Below are positions 18,039 to 25,082 of a DNA stretch of 64,000 bases, piece by piece. The position numbers and the translations under genes were made by a program. Positions within the stretch are counted from its first letter, which is position 1. Each line of letters opens with the position of its first letter. The stretch spans positions 52,697 through 116,696 of the forward strand of contig DASUGI010000100.1 of NCBI GenBank assembly GCA_036274115.1, given 5' to 3'. The notes below the pieces were generated by a model, which ran no database searches, had not been told where the DNA came from, and saw nothing but the letters and a program-made list of their open reading frames with translations. This DNA comes from JADLHS01 sp036274115. Its GTDB lineage: Bacteria; Verrucomicrobiota; Verrucomicrobiia; Limisphaerales; JADLHS01.

Positions 18039-18812
18039 TCAATTCTGGCTACTCGGCGGCGCGACAATGACTTCAATCTCTTTCGCCCGTAGCGGGTCAA
18101 TCAACTCACGTGGCGCCTGGCTGTCGGTAACAATGGTATGGACTTTGGAGAGATCGCAAAGTTGTGAAACCGAGCGGCGTCCAAACTTGGAAGAGTCCAG
18201 GCACATGATGACTTTCGCTGCCGCGCACATCATGGCGAGTTGGATGTCGATCAGCAATCCGTGCGAGTTGGTCAATCCATCGAGCGTGATTCCCCCCGCG
18301 CTCATTACCGCCACGTCAGCATGGATTTTTGAAAATGCTTCCACCGCGAGCGGACCTACGAGCACGCCGAGGCGCGGGTAAATCACGCCGCCGCTCACGA
18401 CGACTTCCACTTTACCGGCAGAGGAATAGAGATTTGCGACGGGCAGGGAATTGGTGACGATTTGCGGTGACTTCTCTGCGAGATGTTTCGCGACGTGATA
18501 GGGCGTCGTGCCGGCGTCGATGATGACGCTTTGATTCGGACCGATGAGTTCAGCACAGGCGCGGCCAATGGCCTCCTTGGCGTCGAGCTGATGGGTGTCG
18601 CGTGCGGAGAAAGTGAACTCGTCGGACTTCGGCGCGATAAGGCGCGCGCCGCCATGGGTGCGTTTCAAATTTCCGGCGGCTTCAAGCACGGTGAGGTCAC
18701 GGCGGACGGTTGAAACGGACGAGCCGACGTGCTTGGCCAAGTCTTCAAGCGACGCAAATTCGACCTGCTGAAGGTAAGTTTCCAGCCGATGTTTCCGCTC
18801 TTCTGCCGTCAT
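18039..18812 (-). CDS. DeoR/GlpR-family transcriptional regulator of the microcompartment operon
   Basis: 257 residues. The N-terminal DeoR winged helix reads RKHRLETYLQQVEFASLEDLAKHVGSSVSTVRRDLTVLE then GNLKRTHGGARL, the diagnostic THGGA hinge. The C-terminal DeoRC sugar-phosphate sensor has IIDAGTTPYHVAKHL, VVVSGGVIYPR and ITLDGLTN. ATG 18812 was chosen because the HTH starts three residues in; the open frame upstream runs through a dispersed repeat. It is divergent from the PduL gene, and three GATAGAT words lie just before its start. It probably represses the BMC operon until a sugar-phosphate inducer appears. Confidence 0.93.
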   Translation of the reverse strand: MTAEERKHRLETYLQQVEFASLEDLAKHVGSSVSTVRRDLTVLEAAGNLKRTHGGARLIAPKSDEFTFSARDTHQLDAKEAIGRACAELIGPNQSVIIDAGTTPYHVAKHLAEKSPQIVTNSLPVANLYSSAGKVEVVVSGGVIYPRLGVLVGPLAVEAFSKIHADVAVMSAGGITLDGLTNSHGLLIDIQLAMMCAAAKVIMCLDSSKFGRRSVSQLCDLSKVHTIVTDSQAPRELIDPLRAKEIEVIVAPPSSQN

Positions 18813-18818
18813 TCTGGC

Positions 18819-18846
18819 GATAGATTGATAGATATTGATAGATTTT
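18819..18846. promoter_or_regulatory. Three direct GATAGAT repeats, candidate DeoR operator
   Basis: GATAGAT occurs at 18819, 18827 and 18837 within an AT-rich stretch just upstream of the DeoR-family start, on the side facing the BMC operon. Clustered direct words at the divergent promoter fit autoregulation and operon control. Confidence 0.45.
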
Positions 18847-18903
18847 GCAAGATATTTATTGACTTGGCCTGCTAATCGCTCAAAAATGCGCTCGTTATGG
18901 CTT

Positions 18904-19036
18904 GTAGCGCAGATTTTCAATCTGCTGTATCGCCGAATTGTATTCGGCGCACGCTTGGCATTTTCAGCGGCGCTGAAGTGTCTCGGGTCTGGCGGATTGG
19001 AAATCCGCGATACAGCAGATTGCAAATCTGCGCTAC
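18904..19036. repeat. Dispersed element with ~28-bp terminal inverted repeats
   Basis: The ends GTAGCGCAGATTTTCAATCT (18904) and its near-complement ending GCGCTAC (19036) form imperfect inverted repeats of about 28 bp. Inner palindromic words follow (CGCCGAATTGTATTCGGCG; GCGGATTGGAAATCCGC). It fills most of the DeoR-PduL intergenic gap. It is non-coding and MITE/REP-like. Recurrence in Verrucomicrobiota genomes is from memory, not checked here. Confidence 0.7.
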
Positions 19037-19067
19037 GCACTTTGCTGACAAACCGCGCTGAGTTTTT

Positions 19068-19745
19068 ATGGCTGTTGCTGCATCAGTTCCGCATCGGGCA
19101 GTTGTCGAACATCTCGTTCGGCAGGCGGTGTATTCGCGTCTTGGAAAGCCGCTGCCGCGCGCGGCGTCAGCGCCCAATCCACTCGTAGTGAACATCAGTG
19201 CGCGCCATTGCCATCTCACGCCGGAAGCGGTCGAGATCCTTTTTGGGAAGGGACATCAACTCTCCGTTCACAAGTGGCTTTACCAAGAGGGGCAATTCGC
19301 AGCGAAGGAAACCGTGACGCTCATCGGCCCGCGCAGTCGCGTGATTTCAAATCTGCGTATCCTCGGTCCGTGCCGGAATCTGAATCAGGTGGAACTCGCT
19401 TACACCGACGCCATCGCGCTCGGCTTCGACATTCCATTGCGTGCCTCTGGCAACATTGCCGGCACGCCCGGCGCGATGCTCATGGGCCCGGCGGGATTTT
19501 TTGAAATGAAGGACGGCGTGATTCGCGCCTTGCGTCACGTTCACATGCATCCGACCGACGCGGAGTTTTACGGCGTGAAGCCCGGCGACTGGATGAAGCT
19601 CAAGATCGGCGGCGATTGCGGCATCATTTTGGACAAGATGCTTTGCCGTGTGGACAAGAGTTTCAAACTCGAGGTGCACATTGATACGGACGAGGGGAAT
19701 GCGTGCAACTTGCGGCCGGATACGCCGGCGGAACTTTTGAAGTGA
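19068..19745 (+). CDS. pduL: PduL-type phosphate propanoyltransferase (BMC lumen enzyme)
   Basis: 225 residues. It converts the acyl-CoA made by the aldehyde dehydrogenase into acyl-phosphate and recycles CoA inside the compartment. Two PduL beta-barrel halves are visible. Zinc ligands lie in NISARHCHLTPEAVE (about residues 42-56) and LRHVHMHPTDAEFYGV (about 155-170). The N-terminal residues 10-25 (RAVVEHLVRQAVYSRLG) form an amphipathic helix of the encapsulation-peptide type, so it is probably cargo. It is the first gene of the operon, divergent from DeoR. No Shine-Dalgarno is visible before the ATG. Confidence 0.95.
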   Translation: MAVAASVPHRAVVEHLVRQAVYSRLGKPLPRAASAPNPLVVNISARHCHLTPEAVEILFGKGHQLSVHKWLYQEGQFAAKETVTLIGPRSRVISNLRILGPCRNLNQVELAYTDAIALGFDIPLRASGNIAGTPGAMLMGPAGFFEMKDGVIRALRHVHMHPTDAEFYGVKPGDWMKLKIGGDCGIILDKMLCRVDKSFKLEVHIDTDEGNACNLRPDTPAELLK

Positions 19746-19750
19746 TATGA

Positions 19751-19862
19751 GTGACTGGTTACATGAGTTAAAAAGGTTAAATGCGTGGTGCGTTCGTCAA
19801 TCCCGGTGCGCCCATGGACTCTCATTTAACGGTTTAACTCATTTAACCAATTTAACTTTCCG
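19751..19862. repeat. Intergenic repeat island, TTAAATGAGTT word family
   Basis: The left part contains ATGAGTTAAAAAGGTTAAATG. The right part contains its complement as repeated words (CATTTAAC, GGTTTAAC, TCATTTAACC, ATTTAAC). Together they form a long imperfect hairpin filling the PduL to BMC-H1 gap. The same family recurs at 20500-20600 and 22266-22360. Confidence 0.7.
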
Positions 19863-19892
19863 TACAATCAACACCCAAACAGGAGAAAACAA

Positions 19893-20180
19893 ATGAGTGA
19901 AGCATTAGGCATGATTGAAACCAAAGGCTACGTCGGCAGTGTGGAAGCCAGCGACGCCATGGTGAAAGCGGCCAACGTCACGTTGGTCAAAACCGTTCCC
20001 ATCGGCGGCGGGCTGATCACCGTCCTCGCAAAAGGCGATGTCGGCAGCGTGAAAGCCGCCGTGGACGCTGGCTCAAAAGCCGCGGCCAAAGTCGGCGAAC
20101 TCGTCAGCTCGCACATCATCGCGCGACCGCACGAAGATTTGTTGAAAGCCTTCGTGAACACCGGCGCCGCCGCAAAGTGA
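19893..20180 (+). CDS. BMC-H hexameric shell protein 1 (GGG pore loop)
   Basis: 95 residues, a single BMC domain (PF00936-type): EALGMIETKGYVGSVEASDAM, then VKAANVTLVKTVPIGGGLITVLAKGDVGSVKAAVDAG. It forms the flat hexagonal tiles of the shell. The pore-lining loop, equivalent to KIGSG in PduA, reads PIGGG. AGGAG at 19881-19885 sits 7 nt before the ATG. It is the only consensus Shine-Dalgarno seen among the operon's genes, which suggests this is the major shell protein. Confidence 0.97.
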   Translation: MSEALGMIETKGYVGSVEASDAMVKAANVTLVKTVPIGGGLITVLAKGDVGSVKAAVDAGSKAAAKVGELVSSHIIARPHEDLLKAFVNTGAAAK

Positions 20181-20186
20181 AGCTCT

Positions 20187-20216
20187 GTCAACTATCAACC
20201 ATCAACTATCAACTAA
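20187..20216 (+). repeat. ATCAAC word run between BMC-H1 and BMC-H2
   Basis: TCAACTATCAACC ATCAACT ATCAACT repeats directly before the BMC-H2 ATG. Similar words recur before BMC-H3 (about 21954-21977) and near 39700. No complementary arm was seen here. Confidence 0.55.
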
Positions 20217-20217
20217 C

Positions 20218-20496
20218 ATGGCACAGCAAGCAGTTGGAATGATTGAATGCAAAGGTCTTTGCGCGCTGATGGAGGCGTGCGATGCCGCGCTCAAAGCCGC
20301 GAATGTCACGATGACCGGCTGGGAAAAAATCGGCAGCGGATATGTCACCGGATTTTTCCGGGGCGACGTTGCCGCCGTCAAAGCCGCGACCGACGCCGGT
20401 GCGGCCGCCGCCGCGCAAGTCGGCTCAGTCGTCGCCGTCCAGGTGATCCCGCGTCCGCATGATGATTTGGGGATTTTGGGCAAATGGCTGCAATGA
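20218..20496 (+). CDS. BMC-H hexameric shell protein 2 (GSG pore loop)
   Basis: 92 residues, one BMC domain: AVGMIECKGLCALMEACDAALKAANV, then WEKIGSGYVTGFFRGDVAAVKAATDAGAAAA. The pore loop KIGSG is identical in form to PduA, so small polar metabolites could pass. It ends GILGKWLQ. Sequence divergence from BMC-H1 (about half identical by eye) suggests mixed shell tiling with different permeability. No Shine-Dalgarno is present; the leader is a repeat-word run. Confidence 0.97.
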   Translation: MAQQAVGMIECKGLCALMEACDAALKAANVTMTGWEKIGSGYVTGFFRGDVAAVKAATDAGAAAAAQVGSVVAVQVIPRPHDDLGILGKWLQ

Positions 20497-20499
20497 GTT

Positions 20500-20600
20500 G
20501 GTTAAATGTGTGAATCGTTAAACAGGTTAAATGAGTTGAATGCCGCGCTAATCGTGGTTGGAACTTATTTAACCAATCGCTCGTTTAACTGATTTAACCA
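20500..20600. repeat. Intergenic repeat island, TTAAATGAGTT word family (second copy)
   Basis: GGTTAAATG, GTTAAACAGG and TTAAATGAGTTGAATG on the left pair with TTATTTAACC, CGTTTAACTG and ATTTAACCAG on the right. The island fills the gap before the acetate-kinase homologue. The loop sequence is unrelated to the other copies. Confidence 0.65.
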
Positions 20601-20605
20601 GCGCC

Positions 20606-21796
20606 GTGAAAATCCTGATCGCCAACATCGGCAGCACCTCGCTCAAGTGGCGCTTGTTCGATTTCTCGAACAACGCCGAGCGCCTTTTGCACAAAGGCGG
20701 CTTCGAGCGCGTGGCGGATTATCTGAAGGCGATTGAGGATTGTCTTGCGCAACTCAAAGACGCTGGCGCACTCGCGACCGAAAGCGAACTTGCCGCAGTT
20801 GGTTTCAAAACCGTGATTGCGAAAGGTGTCACCGGCTGCGTGCGACTGGATGAACGCGTGCTCGGCGCGATGGAGGCTTACAACGGCCTCGCGCCTGCGC
20901 ACAATCCGCCCTACATCACCGGTATCCGCCTGTTTGGGAAACGCATACCGAGTGTGCCGTTGGTCGGATTGTTCGAGACGGCGTTCTATCAATTCGCGCC
21001 GGAAGCGATGATGCGCTACGCCGTGCCGCAAGCCTGGCACGACGTCGGCATCCGCCGTTGGGGTTTTCACGGTGCGAGCCACAAGTTCATCGCCGAACGC
21101 TCGGCGGAATTGCTCGGGCGTAACGATGTCGCCGAACGCGTGCGCAAACTATACGTGGACAGCGGCAAAGCTCCCGTGAACAAACCTGCGCTCCGAGTTA
21201 TCTCCTGTCACCTCGGCGGCAGTTCGAGCATCACGGGAATTCGCGATGGCGTCGCGATTGGCACGAGCATGGGCATGAGTCCGCAATCCGGTTTGCCGCA
21301 GAACAACCGCGTCGGCGATCTCGATGCGGAGGCGCTGCCTTACGCGGTGAAAACACTTGGTATCACGATTGAAGAAGCGCAACGCCAGCTCACGAAGGAA
21401 TCCGGCCTGAAAGGGCTGAGTGGGATTTCAAACGACATTCGCGATGTGACCACCGCGGCGGAGCAGGGGAATGCGAATGCCAGGCTCGCGCTAGATGTTT
21501 ATGTCGCCAGCGCGCGGCATTGGATTGGCAGCTACTTTTTCGAAATGGGCGGCGCGGACGCGATTGTGTTCACAGCGGGAATCGGCGAAAACCGTACTGA
21601 AATTCGCGCGGCAGTTTGTGCGAACCTCGAAGGGCTCGGCATCGAATTGGATTGCGCACTCAATGCCAACACGCGCGCGACCGAAGCCGTCATCAGCAAG
21701 CCAGGTTCTCGCGTGAAACTTCTTGTGATTCCGACGAATGAAGAGCTCGTTGTTGCGCGTGAAACGAAGCGTTTGCTCGAAGCACAAAAGAATTAA
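20606..21796 (+). CDS. Divergent BMC-associated acetate/propionate kinase homologue
   Basis: 396 residues, GTG start. An ASKHA kinase that should turn PduL's acyl-phosphate into the acid plus ATP. Recognisable motifs are NIGSTSLKWRLF (residues 7-18), LAPAHNP (His99), RWGFHGASH (His155), SCHLGGSSSITGIRDG, VFTAGIGENRTEIR and PTNEELVVARET. Two normally catalytic positions differ from canonical acetate kinase. GHRVVHGG reads GFKTVIAKG, so the Arg (Arg91 in the Methanosarcina enzyme) is Lys68; the FDTAFHQ Asp (Asp148) is Glu124. The substrate may therefore not be acetyl-phosphate; lactyl- or propionyl-phosphate is possible. Confidence 0.88.
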   Translation: MKILIANIGSTSLKWRLFDFSNNAERLLHKGGFERVADYLKAIEDCLAQLKDAGALATESELAAVGFKTVIAKGVTGCVRLDERVLGAMEAYNGLAPAHNPPYITGIRLFGKRIPSVPLVGLFETAFYQFAPEAMMRYAVPQAWHDVGIRRWGFHGASHKFIAERSAELLGRNDVAERVRKLYVDSGKAPVNKPALRVISCHLGGSSSITGIRDGVAIGTSMGMSPQSGLPQNNRVGDLDAEALPYAVKTLGITIEEAQRQLTKESGLKGLSGISNDIRDVTTAAEQGNANARLALDVYVASARHWIGSYFFEMGGADAIVFTAGIGENRTEIRAAVCANLEGLGIELDCALNANTRATEAVISKPGSRVKLLVIPTNEELVVARETKRLLEAQKN

Positions 21797-21945
21797 CCAC
21801 GGATGAACACTGATAAACACAGATTGGGAAAAAGTCTTACGCGAATTTCGCTAATTGCCGCGAATTCAGGTTCAATTCGTGTTAATTCGCGCAATTCGCG
21901 TCAAACGGTTTTTATCTGTGTTAATTCGTATCCATCCGTGGTTAA
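21793..21945. repeat. Intergenic repeat island, CCACGGATGAACAC word family
   Basis: The left arm TTAACCACGGATGAACACTG...AACACAGAT pairs with the right arm ATCTGTGTTAATTCG...ATCCATCCGTGGTTAA. An inner hairpin of GCGAATT/AATTCGC words sits between them. The arm includes the TAA stop of the kinase gene. Same architecture as the other islands but different words. Confidence 0.7.
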
Positions 21946-21983
21946 AAATTTCCCTCAACTCTCAACCATCAACTAACTGAATT

Positions 21984-22265
21984 ATGCCTCAAGCCATAGG
22001 AATGATCGAAACGCGCGGACTCGTCGCCCTCGTCGAGGGGACGGACGCGATGCTCAAGGCCGCCAACGTGGAACTCGTCGGCCCGATGACCCAGGTCGGT
22101 AACGCGCTCGTGACCGCGTGCGTGGTCGGCGACGTCGCCGCCGTCAAAGCCGCCACCGACGCCGGCGCGCAGGCCATTAAAGCCATCAAAGGCGAAGTGG
22201 TCAGCGTGCACGTCATCGCCCGCCCGCACAGCGACGTGGAAGCGGTGTTGCCGAAGAAGAAGTAA
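21984..22265 (+). CDS. BMC-H hexameric shell protein 3 (GNA pore loop)
   Basis: 93 residues, one BMC domain: AIGMIETRGLVALVEGTDAMLKAANVEL, then VTACVVGDVAAVKAATDAGAQAIKAIKGEVVSVHVIARPHSDVE. The pore-loop position reads QVGNA rather than KIGSG, so this tile probably has a different pore size or charge from the other two. The C-terminus ends in lysines (LPKKK), possibly lumen- or solvent-exposed. No Shine-Dalgarno is visible; ATCAAC words precede the start. Confidence 0.97.
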   Translation: MPQAIGMIETRGLVALVEGTDAMLKAANVELVGPMTQVGNALVTACVVGDVAAVKAATDAGAQAIKAIKGEVVSVHVIARPHSDVEAVLPKKK

Positions 22266-22360
22266 CTGGTTGAATCGGTGATTGGTTAAACAGGTGACTC
22301 GTTAAATGAGTTACCGCTGCGCGGAGGGCCAATCACCATTTAACAAATCACCAATCACCA
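22266..22360. repeat. Intergenic repeat island, GTTAAATGAGTT / AATCACC words
   Basis: Left words GGTTGAATCGGTGATTGGTT and GTTAAATGAGTTA pair with right words AATCACCATTTAAC, AATCACCAATCACCAACC. The island abuts the BMC-P1 start codon within about 5 nt. Confidence 0.65.
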
Positions 22361-22364
22361 ACCT

Positions 22365-22679
22365 ATGTTCCTCGCCAAAGTCGAAGGTTCAGTGGTCGCG
22401 ACCAAGAAAGACCCGTCCATGAGTGGGCGCAAGATGCTGTTGCTTCGCCCGCAACTCGTGGATGAAAAAGATCCCACGAAGTTCCGCCCCGGCGCCAATA
22501 CCATTGTGGCCGTGGACACGCTCGGCGCGGGCATCGGCGAAATGGTGATGTTCTGCCAGGGCAGCAGCGCCCGCCTCGCCCCCGGTATGAAAGACGCGCC
22601 AGTGGACGCCGTCGTCATCGGCATCGTGGACAGCGTGGACGTGCTCGGAAAACAGATCTTTAGCGGGAAAGCAATGTGA
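22365..22679 (+). CDS. BMC-P pentameric vertex protein 1 (EutN/CcmL)
   Basis: 104 residues of the EutN/CcmL family, which caps the twelve vertices of the shell. It opens MFLAKVEGSVVATKKDPSMSGRKMLLLRPQ; the middle has IVAVDTLGAGIGEMVMFCQGSSAR; it ends APVDAVVIGIVDSVDVLGKQIF. All family landmarks are intact. It is the last operon gene before the opposite-strand HNH pair interrupts the operon (stop at 22679, HNH stop at 22688). Confidence 0.96.
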   Translation: MFLAKVEGSVVATKKDPSMSGRKMLLLRPQLVDEKDPTKFRPGANTIVAVDTLGAGIGEMVMFCQGSSARLAPGMKDAPVDAVVIGIVDSVDVLGKQIFSGKAM

Positions 22680-22687
22680 ACTGGTCG

Positions 22688-23098
22688 TCAGTCAATTCCG
22701 AGCCGCCCACGCTCTCGTTCTTCGAAACGAATATCGAGGACGCGCGGACGATTCATCAGCAGTGCTTCGGCACTTGCCCGGCCAGTTGGTGTTATCCCGA
22801 CGATCTTAATGCCGTCCCATCGGAAATGATCGCGCCAGTTGTTCCGCCGAGGATTGAAAAGAGGCGCGTTCGTCCCGGTTTCGGGATCCAATGCGGTTTG
22901 GCGCGCGCCCTTGGACAGCGAACCGGTGACGCAGGCCAGGGCAAGATTTTCCAACTCCGTCGGACCCCCCGCCGATTGCGGAACAATGTGATCAATGTGG
23001 AAGGTTGCTTCCTGGGCGAATTGGGAAAGCAGGCAATACTCGCAACGATTGTGGGCGCGTTGGATGACGCCCTGTCGCAGATGGTCGGGAACGGTCAT
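22688..23098 (-). CDS. HNH endonuclease-family protein, antisense inside the BMC operon
   Basis: 136 residues. HNH core: RCEYCLLSQFAQEATFHIDHIVPQSAGGPTELENLALAC, with zinc/metal cysteines in C-E-Y-C and the catalytic histidine pair in H-I-D-H. The usual second cysteine knuckle (C-N) reads ACVTGS, so metal coordination may be partial. It is preceded 4 nt upstream by a 74-residue partner. HNH proteins of this size are often restriction, homing or toxin-like nucleases; the role here is unknown. Its position, on the opposite strand between BMC-P1 and the aldehyde dehydrogenase, suggests insertion. Confidence 0.85.
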   Translation of the reverse strand: MTVPDHLRQGVIQRAHNRCEYCLLSQFAQEATFHIDHIVPQSAGGPTELENLALACVTGSLSKGARQTALDPETGTNAPLFNPRRNNWRDHFRWDGIKIVGITPTGRASAEALLMNRPRVLDIRFEERERGRLGID

Positions 23099-23102
23099 CC
23101 GT

Positions 23103-23327
23103 TCACGCAGCTTGCTTGCGGAGGCGCTCGGAACGCAGACGGAGAAGCGAAAGCAGATCGTTCAAGTCTGCCAAACCCTGGGCTTCCCGGCGCTCCTCAT
23201 CGGTTAGCGGATGGCCGGCATCCTGTTTGTCCAACAATAGATGCAGCCGGCGTTCGACCGCTTTTGGCAAGCGCAGCCGATCCTGATCATCGGGCCACTC
23301 GATTTCAAACTGAACTTTCTGCGACAT
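23103..23327 (-). CDS. Small acidic partner protein of the HNH gene
   Basis: 74 residues, MSQKVQFEIEWPDDQDRL... to ...RLRSERLRKQAA. Helix-rich and charged, with LPKAVERRLHLLLDKQDAG and LTDEERREAQGLADLNDLLSLL. No domain was recognised. ATG 23327 is the natural start although the frame is open further upstream across the aldehyde dehydrogenase. A 4-nt gap to the HNH gene implies one transcript. It could be an antitoxin or immunity-type partner; that is position-based inference. Confidence 0.7.
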   Translation of the reverse strand: MSQKVQFEIEWPDDQDRLRLPKAVERRLHLLLDKQDAGHPLTDEERREAQGLADLNDLLSLLRLRSERLRKQAA

Positions 23328-23400
23328 ACGCGTCGTCTGTTTCTGGCTCGACCATAGCAGAATCCGCCGGCGGTGTCCAAGTGCAGAATCCCAAAGAAAT

Positions 23401-24906
23401 ATGAGCGCAGTGAACGAAACTTTGATCCGGGACGTGGTGTCCGAGGTGCTCGGGCGTCTTGGGGGCAATTCGACCACGACCGTCACGCAATCCGCACCCG
23501 CACCTGCCGCGGCGAAGAGCGATTCTTGCGGTTGTAGCACCAAAAAAGCTACGTCTGCTCCGGCCTTGCGCGGCAAGTTTGGTGTGTTCGCCACAGCAGA
23601 TGAGGCGTGTGCGGCGGCGCAGGAAGCGTTCTTGCAGTTGCAGCAAAAGGGCATGGCGGCGCGGCGCAAGATTGAAGAAATCGTCAAGACCATGGCGGAG
23701 AGGAACGCTGAGCCGTGGGGCAAAATCGAATTTGAAGAGACGAAGATTGGCAGTCTGCCGCACAAGGTCGCCAAGCTCGGTCTCATCAAGCTCGTTCCCG
23801 GCGTGGATTGGCTGCGACCAGACGCGATGAGCGGCGATCACGGCATCACGCTGGAGGAATACACGCCGTTTGGTGTGGTTGGCGCGATCACGCCAAGCAC
23901 GCATTCCATTCCCACGTTGAGCGGCAACATCGTCAACATTTGCGCAGCAGGAAATGCCGTGGTGTTCAATGCGCATCCGAGCGCGGCGAAGTGCGCGGCG
24001 GTGGCGGTGCGCGCTTACAACGAGGCGATCTATCGCGAGACCGGTATTGAGAATATCGCGTGTATCATTGAAAAGCCGACGCTCGATTCTTTCAACGCAC
24101 TTTGCAAAAACGAAAACACGAAGCTGCTGCTCGTCACCGGCGGACCGATGGTGGTGAAGGCGGCGATGCAGACCGGCAAGCGCGCCATCTGCGCCGGCCC
24201 AGGCAATCCGCCCGTTTTCGTGGACGATACGTGCTGCACCACACGCGCGGCCAAGGCGATTATTTCCGGCGCCGCGTTCGACAACAATCTGCTGTGCATC
24301 GGTGAAAAACAGGTGTTCGTGCTCGATCATGTGGCGGACAAGCTGATGCAGCGCATGTCGGAGAACGGCGCGGTGAAGTTGAATGCGGCGCAACTGGAGA
24401 AACTTACGAAGGCAGCATTTACGTTCAAGGAAGGGCAGGGCGGTGGTTGCGCTCATGCCAGCGTGAACAAGGAACTGATTGGCAAGGACGCGAGCGTGCT
24501 GGCCCAGGCGGCGGGAATCAACGTGCCGGCAGATGCGCAGCTTTTGTTTGCCGAGACGGATGTGAATCACGCCTTCGTGCAGGAAGAGCAGATGATGCCG
24601 ATGTTACCGATTGTGCGCGTGAAGAGCGTCGAGGAAGGCATCGCGTTGTCGTTGCAGTCCGAGCATAACTACAAGCACACGGCGGTCATTCACTCGCACG
24701 ATGTCGAGAACATCACCGCGATGGCGCGCTCTCTCGATACCACGCTGTTTGTAAAAAATGGGCCGTCACCGGCTGGCCTTGGTCTGGGCGGTGAAGGTTA
24801 TCTGAGTTTTTCCATCGCTACGCCGACAGGTGAAGGCATTACGAATCCGCGCACGTTTACCCGCGTGCGGCGCTGTGTGATGGTGGATAATCTCCGCATC
24901 TATTAA
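23401..24906 (+). CDS. CoA-acylating aldehyde dehydrogenase (PduP/EutE-like) of the microcompartment
   Basis: 501 residues. It oxidises an aldehyde (lactaldehyde or propionaldehyde expected) to acyl-CoA with NAD+. An N-terminal amphipathic helix (NETLIRDVVSEVLGRLGG) followed by an Ala/Pro-rich linker is a typical encapsulation peptide. The catalytic domain includes YTPFGVVGAITPSTHSIPTL, FNAHPSAAKCA, GPGNPPVFVD and the catalytic Cys299 in FDNNLLCIGEKQV. Cysteines near residue 42-44 (SCGCST) lie in the linker. It follows the HNH pair by 73 nt and may need its own promoter if the pair blocks transcription. Confidence 0.95.
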   Translation: MSAVNETLIRDVVSEVLGRLGGNSTTTVTQSAPAPAAAKSDSCGCSTKKATSAPALRGKFGVFATADEACAAAQEAFLQLQQKGMAARRKIEEIVKTMAERNAEPWGKIEFEETKIGSLPHKVAKLGLIKLVPGVDWLRPDAMSGDHGITLEEYTPFGVVGAITPSTHSIPTLSGNIVNICAAGNAVVFNAHPSAAKCAAVAVRAYNEAIYRETGIENIACIIEKPTLDSFNALCKNENTKLLLVTGGPMVVKAAMQTGKRAICAGPGNPPVFVDDTCCTTRAAKAIISGAAFDNNLLCIGEKQVFVLDHVADKLMQRMSENGAVKLNAAQLEKLTKAAFTFKEGQGGGCAHASVNKELIGKDASVLAQAAGINVPADAQLLFAETDVNHAFVQEEQMMPMLPIVRVKSVEEGIALSLQSEHNYKHTAVIHSHDVENITAMARSLDTTLFVKNGPSPAGLGLGGEGYLSFSIATPTGEGITNPRTFTRVRRCVMVDNLRIY

Positions 24907-25017
24907 GTTCGAAACCCGAAATCCGAATGCCGAAAGAAATCCGAAATCCGAAATCCGATGGACGACAAGCCTCCGAGGGAGCGGAGCGTTTGGGTTCGGA
25001 ATTTTGGGTTTGGGAAG
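24907..25017. repeat. Intergenic repeat island, TCCGAAA word family (copy 1)
   Basis: CCGAAATCCGAA words at 24910-24958 pair imperfectly with TTTGGGTTCGGAATTTTGGG at 24987-25012. The island starts one base after the dehydrogenase stop and lies just upstream of the four-helix-bundle gene. Confidence 0.65.
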
Positions 25018-25082
25018 ACGGGCGTGGGGAGAATGATGGTGTACTGCGAGATGAACCACCCGGCAAGACGCCGCCGAATCTC

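Noticed and set aside
23305..24570. 421-codon open frame antisense to the aldehyde dehydrogenase
   Set aside because: Low-complexity Arg/His-rich translation without motifs; the opposite strand has the catalytic ALDH blocks. Only the 23103-23327 minus-strand gene next to it is accepted.
24927..25082. N-terminal extension of the four-helix-bundle protein
   Set aside because: The extra 52 codons are a readthrough of the TCCGAAA island and not part of the S23 fold.
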